From positions 1 to 57,559 of the forward strand of contig JABXIW010000234.1 in the NCBI GenBank assembly GCA_013372875.1: a stretch of DNA of 57,559 bases. Reading direction: 5' to 3'. The notes beneath the pieces were generated by a model. That model made no database searches, had not been told where the DNA came from, and saw only the letters and a program-made list of their open reading frames with translations. Shown here one piece after another: positions 9,396 to 19,378 of the stretch. Numbering within the stretch: the stretch's first letter is position 1; the number at the start of each line of letters is the position of its first letter. The translations under genes were made by a program, and so were the position numbers. Source of the stretch: Gammaproteobacteria bacterium. Lineage in GTDB: Bacteria > Pseudomonadota > Gammaproteobacteria > Enterobacterales > Kangiellaceae.

Positions 9396-10099
9396 TGACT
9401 AAAAAAGCTGTAGTTCTTTTATCGGGAGGCTTAGACTCCACTACCGCTTTGGCGATTGCTAAAGAGCAAGGGTTTGAGTGCTATACCATGAGCTTTAACT
9501 ATGGCCAGCGTAGTTTGGCTGAGCTAAATGCTGCTAAGAAAATCTCGAAAAATTTTAATGCGGTTAAACATATCGAAGTCAACTTGGATATGACCGAAAT
9601 TGGCGGCTCAGCTCTAACAGACCATTCGATTGATGTTCCTGTGAATGAGCAGATAGAACAACAAGAAGTCATTCCCGTGACCTATGTACCTGCACGCAAT
9701 ACGGTTTTCCTTTCCATTGCGCTTGGCTGGGCAGAAGTGTTGGAAGCTAGTCATATCTTTGTTGGGGTAAATGCGGTGGATTATTCTGGTTATCCTGATT
9801 GTCGTCCAGAGTTTGTACAAGCCTTTGAAAACATGGCAAATCTAGCTACTAAAGCTGGAGTTGAAGGCCGTAAGCTCAGCATTGCCGCGCCGCTGATTGA
9901 TATGACCAAAGCCCAGATTATTGCCAAAGGTGTGGAATTAGGTGTTGATTACAGCCAAACGGTATCTTGTTATAAGGCTACCGATGATGGCTTAGCCTGT
10001 GGTGAATGCGATTCCTGTATTTTACGAGCGCAAGGTTTCAAAGGGCAAGGAGTTGCAGATCCCACTAAATACCAATCAAATGTCACTAACGAGTGTTAA
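9395..10099 (+). CDS. queC: 7-cyano-7-deazaguanine synthase QueC
   Basis: ATP-dependent enzyme turning 7-carboxy-7-deazaguanine into preQ0 with ammonia. PP-loop [11 protein letters not shown] at residues 9-19 and the C-terminal zinc site with clustered Cys ([18 protein letters not shown]). 234 residues against about 231 in E. coli. Start ATG 9395 overlaps the preceding stop codon. Confidence 0.96.
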   Translation: MTKKAVVLLSGGLDSTTALAIAKEQGFECYTMSFNYGQRSLAELNAAKKISKNFNAVKHIEVNLDMTEIGGSALTDHSIDVPVNEQIEQQEVIPVTYVPARNTVFLSIALGWAEVLEASHIFVGVNAVDYSGYPDCRPEFVQAFENMANLATKAGVEGRKLSIAAPLIDMTKAQIIAKGVELGVDYSQTVSCYKATDDGLACGECDSCILRAQGFKGQGVADPTKYQSNVTNEC

Positions 10100-10134
10100 A
10101 GTGCGTCAGGATGAAAAAGGTTGGGACTCTTTTC

Positions 10135-10401
10135 ATGAATAAAGAGGTTTTTATATTAGTGGCTTGTTTTTGCTTATTCGGCTGTATAAAGGATAAGAAC
10201 CTAGAAGCCCCAAAAGTTGGTGAGCCAGTTATCTCAATAACTTTTAGAGATATTGAGGATCATGAGCCACTAGAAATTGAAAAAATTCTTAGGAATGCGC
10301 ATTTTAATTCTTTTACTAGTAATTGCTTTGGACACGGAAATATTGACGATAAAGGGAGCGGGGCTTCAAGTGATGATACAGAAAGTAAAGATATTGAGTA
10401 G
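10135..10401 (+). CDS. small putative lipoprotein, unknown
   Basis: 88 residues beginning MNKEVFILVACFCLFGC, a lipoprotein signal with lipidated Cys at residue 17. The mature part is short, acidic and Ser/Asp-rich at the end; no known domain. ATG 10135 has TTGGGA about nine bases upstream. An in-frame ATG at 10111 would add eight residues before the signal. Probably co-transcribed with queC; the ndk promoter begins 18 bases after its stop. Confidence 0.55.
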   Translation: MNKEVFILVACFCLFGCIKDKNLEAPKVGEPVISITFRDIEDHEPLEIEKILRNAHFNSFTSNCFGHGNIDDKGSGASSDDTESKDIE

Positions 10402-10418
10402 TTGGTTATAGGCAGATA

Positions 10419-10447
10419 TTGCTGATTTATTGGGATCTCTGTATAAT
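10419..10447 (+). promoter_or_regulatory. sigma-70 promoter for ndk
   Basis: -35 TTGCTG (10419-10424), 17-base spacer, -10 TATAAT (10442-10447), then the GC-rich discriminator TCCGCGC. The predicted transcript starts near 10454, about 70 bases before ndk. Confidence 0.75.
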
Positions 10448-10521
10448 TCCGCGCAATTTCTGGGTTAGCTATGGCTAGCCCTTTGTTTTCTTTATTTTTT
10501 ATGATCAAAACGGAGTCCGAA

Positions 10522-10953
10522 ATGGCTATCGAACGTACTTTTTCTATCGTTAAACCTGATGCAGTTGCGAAAAACGTAATTGGCGAAATCTACAGCCGTT
10601 TCGAGCGCGCTGGCTTACGCATCGTTGCTTCTAAAATGATCCACTTATCTCGCGAAAAAGCTGAAGGCTTCTACGCAGAGCACGCTGAGCGTCCATTCTT
10701 CGGTGCTTTAGTTGATTTCATGACTTCCGGTCCAGTAATGGTTCAGGTATTAGAAGGCGAAAACGCCATCAAAGCTAACCGCGAAATCATGGGCGCTACT
10801 AATCCAGCTGAAGCTCTACGCGGCACTATCCGAGCAGACTACGCTGTATCAGTTGACGAAAATGCTGCACACGGTTCTGATAGCCCTGAGTCTGCTGAGC
10901 GTGAGATTAGTTATTTCTTCGGTGCAGATGAAATCTGCCCGCGCACTCGATAA
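10522..10953 (+). CDS. ndk: Nucleoside diphosphate kinase
   Basis: Transfers the gamma phosphate of ATP to nucleoside diphosphates through a phospho-histidine. 143 residues, the standard length. Start motif [12 protein letters not shown]; catalytic His in NAAHGSDS; C-terminal EISYFF. The ATG at 10522 has GGAG at 10512-10515; an upstream in-frame ATG at 10471 lies in the leader and is rejected. Monocistronic, with its own promoter and terminator. Confidence 0.97.
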   Translation: MAIERTFSIVKPDAVAKNVIGEIYSRFERAGLRIVASKMIHLSREKAEGFYAEHAERPFFGALVDFMTSGPVMVQVLEGENAIKANREIMGATNPAEALRGTIRADYAVSVDENAAHGSDSPESAEREISYFFGADEICPRTR

Positions 10954-10988
10954 AAACGGTTATTTTGTCCAATTTCTTTGTTAAAAGT

Positions 10989-11038
10989 TAAATTTCAGGC
11001 TTCTCATTAACTAGAGTTAACTACGAATCTGAAATTTA
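10989..11038 (+). other. nested inverted repeat in the ndk 3' region
   Basis: TAAATTTCAG at 10989-10998 is the exact complement of CTGAAATTTA at 11029-11038. The 30-base interior contains TTAACT/AGTTAA around AG. It has no T run and lies about 50 bases before the real terminator, so it is either an RNA structure in the ndk transcript tail or a small decayed repeat. Confidence 0.5.
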
Positions 11039-11088
11039 TCTTTTGCCTCGAACTTGAACAAAATCCTACGTTTTTTGGCAAGTTGTTT

Positions 11089-11124
11089 AAAAAAGGCTTT
11101 TCATTTCGATGAAAAGCCTTTTTT
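11089..11124 (+). terminator. terminator after ndk
   Basis: Sixteen-base perfect stem (AAAAAAGGCTTTTCAT with its complement) around a TTCG loop, ending in a T run. The A run on the 5' side would let it work on both strands. Confidence 0.93.
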
Positions 11125-11174
11125 AGTGTAAAATACAGTCGATTTAATAATTTAATCGCAAAAAGGTATCAGTA

Positions 11175-12341
11175 ATGAGTGTTCAACAGGTTAATGAAAA
11201 AATAAACCTACTCAACCTGACGCGCGATGGAATGGTGGAGTTCTTCAAAGAACTTGGCGAAAAACCATTTCGTGCCACTCAGGTTTTGAAATGGATCCAC
11301 CAATTCGGAGTCGAAGACTTCGACGAAATGACCAACATCAGCAAAGCATGTCGCGCCAAGTTACATGAGCTTGCTGAAATCAAAGGCCCTGAAGTGGTCG
11401 GCGTGCAAGAGTCTGCCGACGGCACTATCAAATGGGCTTTGCATATTCCTGGTGGCCAAGCCATTGAGACGGTTTTTATTCCTGATGGTAAGCGCGGTAC
11501 TCTTTGTGTATCTTCGCAAGTTGGTTGTGCTTTAGAGTGCAGCTTCTGCTCTACTGGCTATCAAGGCTTTAACCGTAACCTTTCTACTGCAGAAATCATT
11601 GGTCAAGTTTGGCATGCTGCGCGTTATCTCAATGGTAAGCATAAATCTGATGATCGCGTGATCACCAACGTAGTGATGATGGGTATGGGTGAGCCTTTGG
11701 CGAACTATGAGCCCGTGGTTAAGTCTATGGACTTGATGATGGAAGATAATGCCTATGGCTTATCTAAGCGCCGCGTAACATTAAGTACCTCTGGCATGGT
11801 GCCGCAGTTAAAACGTTTGATTGATGATATTGATGTGGCTTTGGCGATTTCTTTGCACGCGCCGAATGATCCGCTACGTGATATTTTAGTACCAATTAAT
11901 AAGAAATACCCAATTGCTGAATTAATGCCAGCGATACATCATTACTTAGATCGTTCTAATGCAGCGCGTAAGGTGACCATTGAGTATGTAATGCTGAAAG
12001 GTATCAATGATTCGTTGGAGCACGCCAAGGAACTTGCCACATTATTGAAAAATACACCTTGTAAAATCAACCTAATCCCCTTTAACCCGTTCCCACAATC
12101 GGATTATGAGACATCGACCCCACAAAGCATTGATTTATTTAGTGATTTTTTGATCAAGAAAGGGTATGTTGTGGTAACGAGAAGAACGCGCGGTGATGAT
12201 ATTGATGCAGCTTGCGGACAGCTTGCTGGCAAGATTAACGACAAAACAAAACGTCAATCGCGCAGAGAAGAAAATACTTCAACTGGCACACCTTCAAATA
12301 AGAAGTTCAAAAAGCAAATACCAGTGGAGTTGAGTAACTAA
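11175..12341 (+). CDS. rlmN: 23S rRNA A2503 / tRNA A37 C2-methyltransferase RlmN
   Basis: Radical SAM methyltransferase. The cluster Cys are at residues 118, 122 and 125 (CALECSFC), and the methyl-carrying Cys lies in AACGQLAGK near residue 348. 388 residues against 384 in E. coli. A basic, Ser/Thr-rich tail ([11 protein letters not shown]) extends the C-terminus. It heads the rlmN-pilW-rodZ-ispG-hisS-yfgM-bamB-der series. Confidence 0.97.
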   Translation: MSVQQVNEKINLLNLTRDGMVEFFKELGEKPFRATQVLKWIHQFGVEDFDEMTNISKACRAKLHELAEIKGPEVVGVQESADGTIKWALHIPGGQAIETVFIPDGKRGTLCVSSQVGCALECSFCSTGYQGFNRNLSTAEIIGQVWHAARYLNGKHKSDDRVITNVVMMGMGEPLANYEPVVKSMDLMMEDNAYGLSKRRVTLSTSGMVPQLKRLIDDIDVALAISLHAPNDPLRDILVPINKKYPIAELMPAIHHYLDRSNAARKVTIEYVMLKGINDSLEHAKELATLLKNTPCKINLIPFNPFPQSDYETSTPQSIDLFSDFLIKKGYVVVTRRTRGDDIDAACGQLAGKINDKTKRQSRREENTSTGTPSNKKFKKQIPVELSN

Positions 12342-12358
12342 CAAAGGATCAAATTGTC

Positions 12359-13153
12359 ATGAAATTAGTCGCTGTGACCTCTTTATTCGCATTAACGTTG
12401 TTAATGGGCTGTGAAACTACAACAAAGACTAATGTAAAACATGCCACCGATGACCAAATTGAAGTCGGCTCGCGTACCGCCGACTACAAGGCTGCCGCTG
12501 AAAAGCGCTTGGCTTTGGGTTTGGGCTATATTGAGCGCGGTCTATTGGAGCGCGCAAAAAGAAATCTGTTAAAAGCCGAAGAATATTCGCCTGATTCGCC
12601 AGATGTGATGTTTGGTTTAGCCTATTATTATCAAAGAGTATTAGAGCTTAATAAAGCTGAATCCTATTACAAAAAGGCTATTAATCTTGATCCTAATAAT
12701 CCTGACTATTTAAATGCTTACGGCGCTTTTTTGTGTACTTCGAAAAAAGATTACCAAGGCGCGGTCGAATATTTTTTGAAAGCGGTAGAGAAACCTGAAT
12801 ATACAGCAGTTGGCGAAAGCTATGAGAATGCGGGTTTTTGTACTCTAGAGTCGCAAAACTTTGAAATGGCAGGCCAATATTTTCAAAAGGCCATGACCTT
12901 TAACCCACGCTTAACTCGTCCCTTGTATGGTCTAGCTTTGATGTCTTTTGAGCAAGGCCAATATAATGCGGCGGAATCTTATTTATTACGATTTGAAGGG
13001 AAATCAAAACCTACAGCAGATAGTTTATTGTTAGGTTATAAAATTGGTCGTCGCTTGAATGACCGATTTTCTATGGAATCTTATGGCGCAAAATTAACTC
13101 AGTTATTTCCGAATTCTGAGCAAGCCATAATTTATCGTAGAATGAACGGCTAA
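12359..13153 (+). CDS. pilW: Type IV pilus biogenesis lipoprotein PilW/PilF
   Basis: TPR lipoprotein that helps assemble the PilQ secretin in the outer membrane. Lipobox LMGC with Cys at residue 18. About six TPR units follow (ALGLGYIERGLLERAKRN, FGLAYYYQRVLELNKAE). 264 residues. Seventeen bases after rlmN and twelve before rodZ, the arrangement known in pseudomonads and relatives. No other pilus gene lies in the window. Confidence 0.9.
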   Translation: MKLVAVTSLFALTLLMGCETTTKTNVKHATDDQIEVGSRTADYKAAAEKRLALGLGYIERGLLERAKRNLLKAEEYSPDSPDVMFGLAYYYQRVLELNKAESYYKKAINLDPNNPDYLNAYGAFLCTSKKDYQGAVEYFLKAVEKPEYTAVGESYENAGFCTLESQNFEMAGQYFQKAMTFNPRLTRPLYGLALMSFEQGQYNAAESYLLRFEGKSKPTADSLLLGYKIGRRLNDRFSMESYGAKLTQLFPNSEQAIIYRRMNG

Positions 13154-13165
13154 CATTAAATCATT

Positions 13166-14104
13166 ATGAGTGAAACAGAATCTGAAGTTGTAGAAATTGG
13201 ACCTGGTTCTTTATTAAAAGAGTTGCGTGAACAGCAAGGTTTGTCGGTGGCTGATGTCGCGGACAAATTAAAGTTGATGGAGCAATCGGTTCGAAATATT
13301 GAAGCCGACGACTACAAAGACATTCCTATCACTTTTTATAAAGGCTACATCAAAAATTATGCACAGTTATTAGGCATCGATCCTGATAAAGCCGGTGAAA
13401 GTTTCAGTCAATTTGCTCAGAATCATGGCTTAGAAAAAGCCACAAAGGTAACTTCTTCCTATCGCGCTGAGTCAGCCAATCGTCAGCGAAATATCAAAGC
13501 CGCTCGGTTCTTTGTCAAGCTCGTTTCTTTTTTAATGGTACTCGCTATCGTCTATTCCATTTATTACTTATTAGCAGAAAAGGGCTATTGGAATAAATTT
13601 ATTAACAGCTTCGATAAAGAAAATCCTGCGCAAGAGCAGCCTTTGGATACCGATGATAATGAAGGTGAGTTAATTCCAGAAACCGATACTAATTTAATTT
13701 CAATGACGCAAGCGGATGGCTCAACAAATAATCTTGAGTCAGAACAGGAAACATTAGCCATAGATTTAAGCCGTGAAAAAGAGTCTTCTAATGGCTCACT
13801 TGAGCTTAGCGATGCTCCAATAAATGCTTCTTCTGAGCCTCAAGAGACTTTAACAGTGGCTCTTGATAACAGCTTAACACTCGATTTTAGTGGCGACTGT
13901 TGGATCCAAGTGATTGATGCTACAGGAAAAGTTTTGGTTTCCGGCACTAAACGCGATGGCCATATTTCTAACGTAACAGGGCAGCCGCCTTACCGCCTGA
14001 CGATTGGTGATGTTTCAAGCGTTTCCATCCAATATCAAGGTCAAGCGGTGGACTTAACCGCTTATTCCTCCACAAAGATAGCAAAATTAGTTTTAGGCGC
14101 TTAA
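13166..14104 (+). CDS. rodZ: Cytoskeletal protein RodZ
   Basis: Bitopic membrane protein linking MreB to the wall machinery. An N-terminal Cro/CI-type helix-turn-helix (about residues 13-80, LKELREQQGLSVADVADKLK) binds MreB in the family. One membrane span lies near 115-135, then an acidic Ser/Thr-rich periplasmic linker and a C-terminal DUF4115 beta-domain (from about 230, DFSGDCWIQVIDATGKVL). 312 residues, close to the E. coli 337. Confidence 0.92.
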   Translation: MSETESEVVEIGPGSLLKELREQQGLSVADVADKLKLMEQSVRNIEADDYKDIPITFYKGYIKNYAQLLGIDPDKAGESFSQFAQNHGLEKATKVTSSYRAESANRQRNIKAARFFVKLVSFLMVLAIVYSIYYLLAEKGYWNKFINSFDKENPAQEQPLDTDDNEGELIPETDTNLISMTQADGSTNNLESEQETLAIDLSREKESSNGSLELSDAPINASSEPQETLTVALDNSLTLDFSGDCWIQVIDATGKVLVSGTKRDGHISNVTGQPPYRLTIGDVSSVSIQYQGQAVDLTAYSSTKIAKLVLGA

Positions 14105-14151
14105 AATAGCGCTACTAAAACTGCAATCAGCGCTATATCGTAACAGCAATT

Positions 14152-15288
14152 ATGAATAACAATTCTTGGATTAAACGACGCAAGTCTCATCAGATCATGG
14201 TGGGTAATGTGCCTGTGGGCGGTGATGCACCGATCGCGGTACAAAGTATGACCAATACCGACACTTGCGATGTGGACGCCACGGTTGGCCAAATCAAAGC
14301 CTTAGCAGAAACTGGTGCCGATATTGTTCGAGTATCAGTGCCGACCATGAAAGCCGCGGAAGCCTTTAAGCTGATCAAAGAGCAGTCGCCAGTGCCATTA
14401 GTCGCAGATATTCACTTTGATTATCGAATTGCTTTGCAGGTTGCAGAATATGGCGTGGATTGCTTGCGGATTAATCCTGGTAATATTGGCGCCGAAGCGC
14501 GAGTCAAAGCGGTGGTCGATGCAGCCAAGGCACGTAATATTCCGATTCGTATTGGCGTTAATGCAGGATCGCTGGAAAAAGATTTGCAGGAAAAGTATGG
14601 CGAGCCAACGCCCGAAGCCTTGGTGGAATCGGCTTACCGACATATCGAGTATTTAGAAAAATACAACTTTAAAGACTATAAAATCAGCCTCAAAGCATCC
14701 GATGTTTTTATGACGGTTGCGGCTTATCGCATTTTGGCCAAAGAAATTGATAAGCCATTGCATTTAGGCATTACCGAAGCGGGCTCATTCCGCTCAGGAA
14801 CCGTTAAATCCTCTGTGGGCTTGGGAATGTTATTGGCCGAAGGCATTGGTGATACCATTCGCATCTCCTTGGCCGCCGATCCAGTACAAGAAGTCAAAGT
14901 CGGTTATGACATATTAAAAAGCCTTGGCTTGCGTCAACGCGGTATTAACTTAATTGCTTGTCCCTCATGCTCACGCCAACAGTTTGATGTGATTAAAACC
15001 GTCAATGCCTTGGAAGAACGCTTAGAAGATGTGAACGAACATATTGATGTAGCGGTGATCGGTTGTGTAGTTAATGGTCCAGGCGAAGCTAAAGAAGTGG
15101 AAGTTGGCTTAACGGGCGGCTTTAAAAAGTCGATGCTTTACACCAATGGTGAGAAAAGTCATAAAGTTGCTAATGAAGATTTGGTGGATGAGCTGGAAAA
15201 GCAGATTCGCGATAAGTTGGCGGCAAAACAAGCGCAAAAAGAGGCTTTAACTAAAGGAGAAAACGAAGTTGAGATTAAACAACTTTAA
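14152..15288 (+). CDS. ispG: 4-hydroxy-3-methylbut-2-enyl diphosphate synthase IspG
   Basis: [4Fe-4S] enzyme of the MEP isoprenoid pathway. Cluster Cys in ACPSCSR and in [16 protein letters not shown]-barrel N-terminus with VQSMTNTDT. 378 residues. The 3' end overlaps the next gene, and a strong ribosome site for that gene (AAAGGAGA at 15253-15260) lies inside its last codons. Confidence 0.97.
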   Translation: MNNNSWIKRRKSHQIMVGNVPVGGDAPIAVQSMTNTDTCDVDATVGQIKALAETGADIVRVSVPTMKAAEAFKLIKEQSPVPLVADIHFDYRIALQVAEYGVDCLRINPGNIGAEARVKAVVDAAKARNIPIRIGVNAGSLEKDLQEKYGEPTPEALVESAYRHIEYLEKYNFKDYKISLKASDVFMTVAAYRILAKEIDKPLHLGITEAGSFRSGTVKSSVGLGMLLAEGIGDTIRISLAADPVQEVKVGYDILKSLGLRQRGINLIACPSCSRQQFDVIKTVNALEERLEDVNEHIDVAVIGCVVNGPGEAKEVEVGLTGGFKKSMLYTNGEKSHKVANEDLVDELEKQIRDKLAAKQAQKEALTKGENEVEIKQL

Positions 15289-15724
15289 GTATTGTTTCTT
15301 TTTAGCTTTATTAAGTTTTAACCTCATCGCACAAGATAAGGAACCAAATATGAAAACCGTCAAAGGAAGTTTTGAAGTCAATTTAAACCCAGCGCAAGAT
15401 GATATTGATATGGGGCGTTTTTTACTAGATAAGACTTATCAAGGCCCTTTATCGGGTAGTGCTAAAGGGCAAATGTTAAGCCATAGAACCAGTGTTGAAG
15501 GTTCCGCTGGCTATGTGGCGCTAGAGCACTTTGAAGGCGAGCTTGATGGCAAAAAGGGTGGTTTTTCTTTGGTGCACAAAGGTTTAATGGAAAATGGCAC
15601 TAATTCTTTAAATATCACCATTATCCCTAACTCTGGTAGCGGTGAACTACGCAGTATTTCCGGCTCTTTGGAGATTATCATTGAAGATGGAAAGCACTTT
15701 TATGAATTGAACTACCAATTATAG
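15269..15724 (+). CDS. secreted DUF3224-like protein
   Basis: 151 residues: signal peptide of about 21 residues ([19 protein letters not shown]), then a small beta-barrel-like domain resembling DUF3224 ([49 protein letters not shown]). The function of that family is unknown to me. The TTG at 15269 has a near-perfect ribosome site and keeps the signal. The ATG at 15350 (MKTVKGSF) is the alternative and would give a cytoplasmic protein. Overlaps ispG by 20 bases. Confidence 0.7.
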   Translation: MRLNNFKYCFFLALLSFNLIAQDKEPNMKTVKGSFEVNLNPAQDDIDMGRFLLDKTYQGPLSGSAKGQMLSHRTSVEGSAGYVALEHFEGELDGKKGGFSLVHKGLMENGTNSLNITIIPNSGSGELRSISGSLEIIIEDGKHFYELNYQL

Positions 15725-15735
15725 CGAACGTTAAA

Positions 15736-16065
15736 GTGATTGTTGACGTAGATTGTTCTTTTATTGCTGATGAAGACTCATTCCACGAAGTTTTCAAAAG
15801 AACTTTTGGATTCCCAGACTTTTATGGGAAAAATTTTGATGCATGGATTGATTGCATGACTTATCTAGACGACCCAAACTCTGGAATGGCAAAAGTTAAT
15901 GTAAGTCATGGTGAAATTTGTACTCTTAACCTTATAAATGCCAAAAATTTTCACAAAAATGCTAAATCGCTATTTCATACGCTAAACGAGCTGGTTGCCT
16001 TTGTAAATTATCGAAGAATCGAAATGAATGAAAATCCTCTTTTAGCAATCAGCTATTTCGTTTAA
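15736..16065 (+). CDS. barstar-family protein (orphan RNase-inhibitor fold)
   Basis: 109 residues with the barstar core: an N-terminal strand, SFHEVFKRTFGFPDFYGKNFDAWIDCMTYL (about residues 16-45, with the family FYGxNxDA element), and a C-terminal helix/strand. Barstars bind and block secreted ribonucleases. No ribonuclease gene lies nearby. GTG start, no obvious ribosome site, 11 bases after the preceding gene, suggesting coupled reading. Confidence 0.72.
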   Translation: MIVDVDCSFIADEDSFHEVFKRTFGFPDFYGKNFDAWIDCMTYLDDPNSGMAKVNVSHGEICTLNLINAKNFHKNAKSLFHTLNELVAFVNYRRIEMNENPLLAISYFV

Positions 16066-16102
16066 AAACATTAAAAACCCTACTGTTTTCCTGCAAATCC
16101 GC

Positions 16103-16108
16103 TATAAT
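16103..16108 (+). promoter_or_regulatory. candidate -10 element for hisS
   Basis: TATAAT at 16103-16108 followed by CTCGCTC, 45 bases before hisS. I could not find a convincing -35, so this is tentative. Confidence 0.35.
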
Positions 16109-16152
16109 CTCGCTCTTATTTGTAGAATTAATCGTACCAATCGGAAAACGCC

Positions 16153-17427
16153 TTGAGTCAGAAAATCCAAGCCATTCGTGGCATGAATGATATTTTGCCG
16201 CAGCAAACGCCTTATTGGCAGAAGTTGGAAGCAATTTTGCGCCAGCTGATGGCGTCTTATGGCTATAACGAAATTCGTATGCCGATTGTGGAAAAGACCA
16301 GTCTTTTCAAGCGCGCGGTGGGTGAAGTGACCGATATCGTCGAAAAGGAAATGTACACTTTTGACGATAGAAATGGCGACAGCTTGAGCTTGCGTCCAGA
16401 AGGTACTGCCTCTTGCGTACGAGCAGGGATTGAGCATGGTTTGCTTTATAACCAAGAACAGCGCTTATGGTATATGGGCCCCATGTTCCGTCATGAGCGC
16501 CCGCAAAAAGGTCGTTACCGCCAGTTCCACCAATTGGGAGTGGAAACTTTTGGTGTGGCGACGCCGGATATTGATGCGGAATTAATCTTAATGACCGCGC
16601 GTTTATGGCAAGCCATTGGCATTGATGATTCGGTGCGTTTAGAGATTAATTCTTTGGGCTCGAACGAAGCGCGAGCGGAATATCGTGATGCTTTGGTGGC
16701 CTTTTTAACGCCGATTAAAGATGAGCTAGACGAAGATAGCCAAAGACGTTTGGATACTAACCCTTTGCGCATTTTGGATACGAAAAACCCGCAGACTCAA
16801 GAGTTAGTGGCCGATGCACCAAAGCTGGCGGATTACTTAGATCAAGAGTCTAAAGAACACTTTGCGCGTTTATGCCAAATTTTAGATGCCAATGGTATTG
16901 AGTATCAGGTCAATCAAAAGCTAGTGCGTGGTTTGGATTACTACAATCGCACAGTATTTGAGTGGATCACGGATAAATTAGGCGCTCAAGGCACTATTTG
17001 TGCCGGTGGCCGTTACGATGGCTTGACTGAGCAATTAGGTGGCCATGCAACCACCGCTAGCGGTTTTGCCATGGGTATCGAGCGCATCGTGGCCTTGATG
17101 GAAGAACTGGCGCCGATTGAGATTAAAGATGCCGATATTTATATGGTGGCATTGGGCGATGCCGCTGAATTAAGCGCTATCAAGTTAGCAGAGGCTATTC
17201 GCAGCCAATTTGACTCGGTAAAAGTTAGAACCAACTTTGGTGGTGGAAACTTTAAGAAGCAATTTAAACGCGCTGATAAAAGTGGTGCTGAGATTGCTTT
17301 AGTCATTGGCGAGCAAGAAGCCTTGGATAATACGGTTGGGGTTAAATTTTTGCGCCAACATAAAGAACAACTGGTGGTTTCGCAAAATGAAATTACCGAA
17401 AAATTACAACAAATTTTAGAAATTTAA
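16153..17427 (+). CDS. hisS: Histidyl-tRNA synthetase
   Basis: Class II synthetase charging tRNA-His. 424 residues, identical to E. coli in length. Start [12 protein letters not shown]; motif-2 region [16 protein letters not shown]; histidine-binding [16 protein letters not shown]-terminal anticodon-binding domain from about 330. TTG start: the next Met (residue 11) would cut into the conserved RGMND motif, so the TTG is needed. Confidence 0.97.
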   Translation: MSQKIQAIRGMNDILPQQTPYWQKLEAILRQLMASYGYNEIRMPIVEKTSLFKRAVGEVTDIVEKEMYTFDDRNGDSLSLRPEGTASCVRAGIEHGLLYNQEQRLWYMGPMFRHERPQKGRYRQFHQLGVETFGVATPDIDAELILMTARLWQAIGIDDSVRLEINSLGSNEARAEYRDALVAFLTPIKDELDEDSQRRLDTNPLRILDTKNPQTQELVADAPKLADYLDQESKEHFARLCQILDANGIEYQVNQKLVRGLDYYNRTVFEWITDKLGAQGTICAGGRYDGLTEQLGGHATTASGFAMGIERIVALMEELAPIEIKDADIYMVALGDAAELSAIKLAEAIRSQFDSVKVRTNFGGGNFKKQFKRADKSGAEIALVIGEQEALDNTVGVKFLRQHKEQLVVSQNEITEKLQQILEI

Positions 17428-17446
17428 GAGAAGTAGGAGGCCAGTC

Positions 17447-18073
17447 ATGGCTTATGAAACCGAAGAACAACAAGTCGAAGCGATAAAGAATTTTTGGAAA
17501 GAAAATGGTACAGCCATTATTTTAGGCGCTGTTATTGGTTTAGGCGGCTTGGCAGGTTGGGTATTTTACAAAGATCATAAAACTGCTCAGGCAGAAGCTG
17601 CATCGACGAACTATAACGAAGCCTTAGCTGCAATCACTGCGGGTCAAACAGAAAACCCTGAGTTTGTTGCGCAAGCAGAAGCCTTAATTAAAGAACATCC
17701 AGAGACCAGCTATGCTTCTATGGCGGCTTTAAAGTTGGCTCAGCAATACGTTGAGCAAAATAAATATACTGAAGCTGCGGAACAATTACGCTGGGTAGCG
17801 GACAAAGGTAGTAGTACCTTTAAAGCCTTGGCTCAAATTCGCTTGGCGCGCGTTTTGTTGCAATTAGATCAATTTGCAGAAGCAGAAACAGTTGCTAAAG
17901 CCATTGAGTTTGACGCGCACAAAGCAACTAGCTTGTTGTTGCAAGGCGAGGCTTTATTGGGTCAAGGTAAACAAGATGAAGCGATTGCATTTTATAAGCA
18001 AGCCAAAGAAGCGGCTGATGGTGCGATTGAGCCAATGTTGGCAATGCGCTTAACCGAATTCGGTATTGAGTAA
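17447..18073 (+). CDS. yfgM: YfgM, ancillary SecYEG translocon subunit
   Basis: Inner-membrane protein with one N-terminal span (about 20-40, AIILGAVIGLGGLAGWVFY) and a periplasmic TPR domain (repeated Ala/Gln-rich helices). The family associates with SecYEG and PpiD. 208 residues (E. coli 206). GTAGGAGG just upstream is a strong ribosome site. Conserved position between hisS and bamB. Confidence 0.93.
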   Translation: MAYETEEQQVEAIKNFWKENGTAIILGAVIGLGGLAGWVFYKDHKTAQAEAASTNYNEALAAITAGQTENPEFVAQAEALIKEHPETSYASMAALKLAQQYVEQNKYTEAAEQLRWVADKGSSTFKALAQIRLARVLLQLDQFAEAETVAKAIEFDAHKATSLLLQGEALLGQGKQDEAIAFYKQAKEAADGAIEPMLAMRLTEFGIE

Positions 18074-18111
18074 TCAAATTCCCATTGCGTCGGGACTAGT
18101 AGGAAAACTTT

Positions 18112-19332
18112 ATGTCACAACAAAAAAAACGATTCATGAATAGTAAGATTTTTTCTAAATTGGCAATGGTCAGCTCGATTGCTTTGTTGGCTGCTTGTGC
18201 CGATGCACCTTTGAATGAGCCAACAGAGTTGGTGGATATTCAGGAGAAATTTGAGCTTGATCGTGAATGGCGTGAAGTGATTGGTAATAGCGACAATGGT
18301 CTGTTTAACAGTTTACGTCCAGCGATTTGGGAAGAAAAAATCATTACCGCCGATCCAGCGGGTCTAGTCAGTGCGTTCGATAAAAACACGGGTGATTTAA
18401 TCTGGGAAAAAGAGTTGGGCTTGCCTTTGTCGGGCGGCGTAACGGCGGATGCTGGCGTAATTGCTATTGGTACCAAAGACGCCGAAGTGGTTGTATTGGA
18501 CGTGAATGATGGCTCAGAGCAATGGCGCTCAGAAGTCAGCAGTGAAATTTTAGCACCTGTTGCCATTGATGAAGGCAAATTGGTAGTCAGAACTGCCGAT
18601 GGCCAAATATTCGGTTTAGATTTGCAATCAGGCAAACAAGATTGGTTCTATGACCGTGTATTGCCAAAACTTACTTTACGCGGCACATCGGCGCCATTGG
18701 CGACAGGTGGTATTGCGGTTACAGGTTTTGCTAACGGTAAAATTGGCGCATTTAACGTATTAAATGGCGACTTATTGTGGGAGCAGCGCTTGTCATCGCC
18801 GCGCGGTAGCTCGGACATTTCTCGAATTGTTGATGTGGACGCAAGCCCTGTGATTTACGGCTCTAATCTTTATGCCGCTGGCTATGATGGTTATGCGATT
18901 GCATTAGATTTGCAAAATGGTCGCTTCTTATGGCGTCATTCGACTTCAGTTTTGCGCGATCCATTAGTAGATACGCGCCATGTGTATTTAGTTAATACCG
19001 ATGGCGAAGTAGAAGCCTTAGATCGCTTGAGTGGGGACTTGGTATGGAAAGCAGAAGGCTTAAAATACCGTAATTTAACTGCCGCTGCGGATAATGGAAC
19101 AACCATTATTGTTGGTGACTTCGAAGGCTATTTGCATTGGCTAGACAAGTCGAGTGGCGAAGTGGTTGCACGCACTCATTTAGACGATTATGGCGTTTCA
19201 GGCACTCCAATTGTGACTCCTGAAATGATCTACGCCACTAGCCGTTATGGTTATTTGTACGCTATTAAGAACCCAAACTATCGTCCAGTTGAGCAGCCGA
19301 TCGACACTGAAGCCGTAATGGATTCAGAGTAA
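18112..19332 (+). CDS. bamB: Outer membrane protein assembly lipoprotein BamB
   Basis: Beta-propeller subunit of the BAM complex. Lipobox LAAC with Cys at residue 29; eight repeats of the PQQ-like type (LDVNDGSEQWRSEV, FDKNTGDLIWEKEL, LDRLSGDLVWKAEG). 406 residues against 392 in E. coli; part of the excess is the eight residues before an alternative ATG at 18136. TAGGA upstream favours 18112. Confidence 0.95.
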   Translation: MSQQKKRFMNSKIFSKLAMVSSIALLAACADAPLNEPTELVDIQEKFELDREWREVIGNSDNGLFNSLRPAIWEEKIITADPAGLVSAFDKNTGDLIWEKELGLPLSGGVTADAGVIAIGTKDAEVVVLDVNDGSEQWRSEVSSEILAPVAIDEGKLVVRTADGQIFGLDLQSGKQDWFYDRVLPKLTLRGTSAPLATGGIAVTGFANGKIGAFNVLNGDLLWEQRLSSPRGSSDISRIVDVDASPVIYGSNLYAAGYDGYAIALDLQNGRFLWRHSTSVLRDPLVDTRHVYLVNTDGEVEALDRLSGDLVWKAEGLKYRNLTAAADNGTTIIVGDFEGYLHWLDKSSGEVVARTHLDDYGVSGTPIVTPEMIYATSRYGYLYAIKNPNYRPVEQPIDTEAVMDSE

Positions 19333-19378
19333 TCGGTAACGATTTTTAGGCTTTTATAAGGATCTTGGTACTCTCTAT

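Noticed and set aside
15725..16102. Toxin-immunity module around the barstar gene
   Set aside because: No ribonuclease-like or secreted toxin gene flanks it, only ispG, a DUF3224-like gene and hisS.
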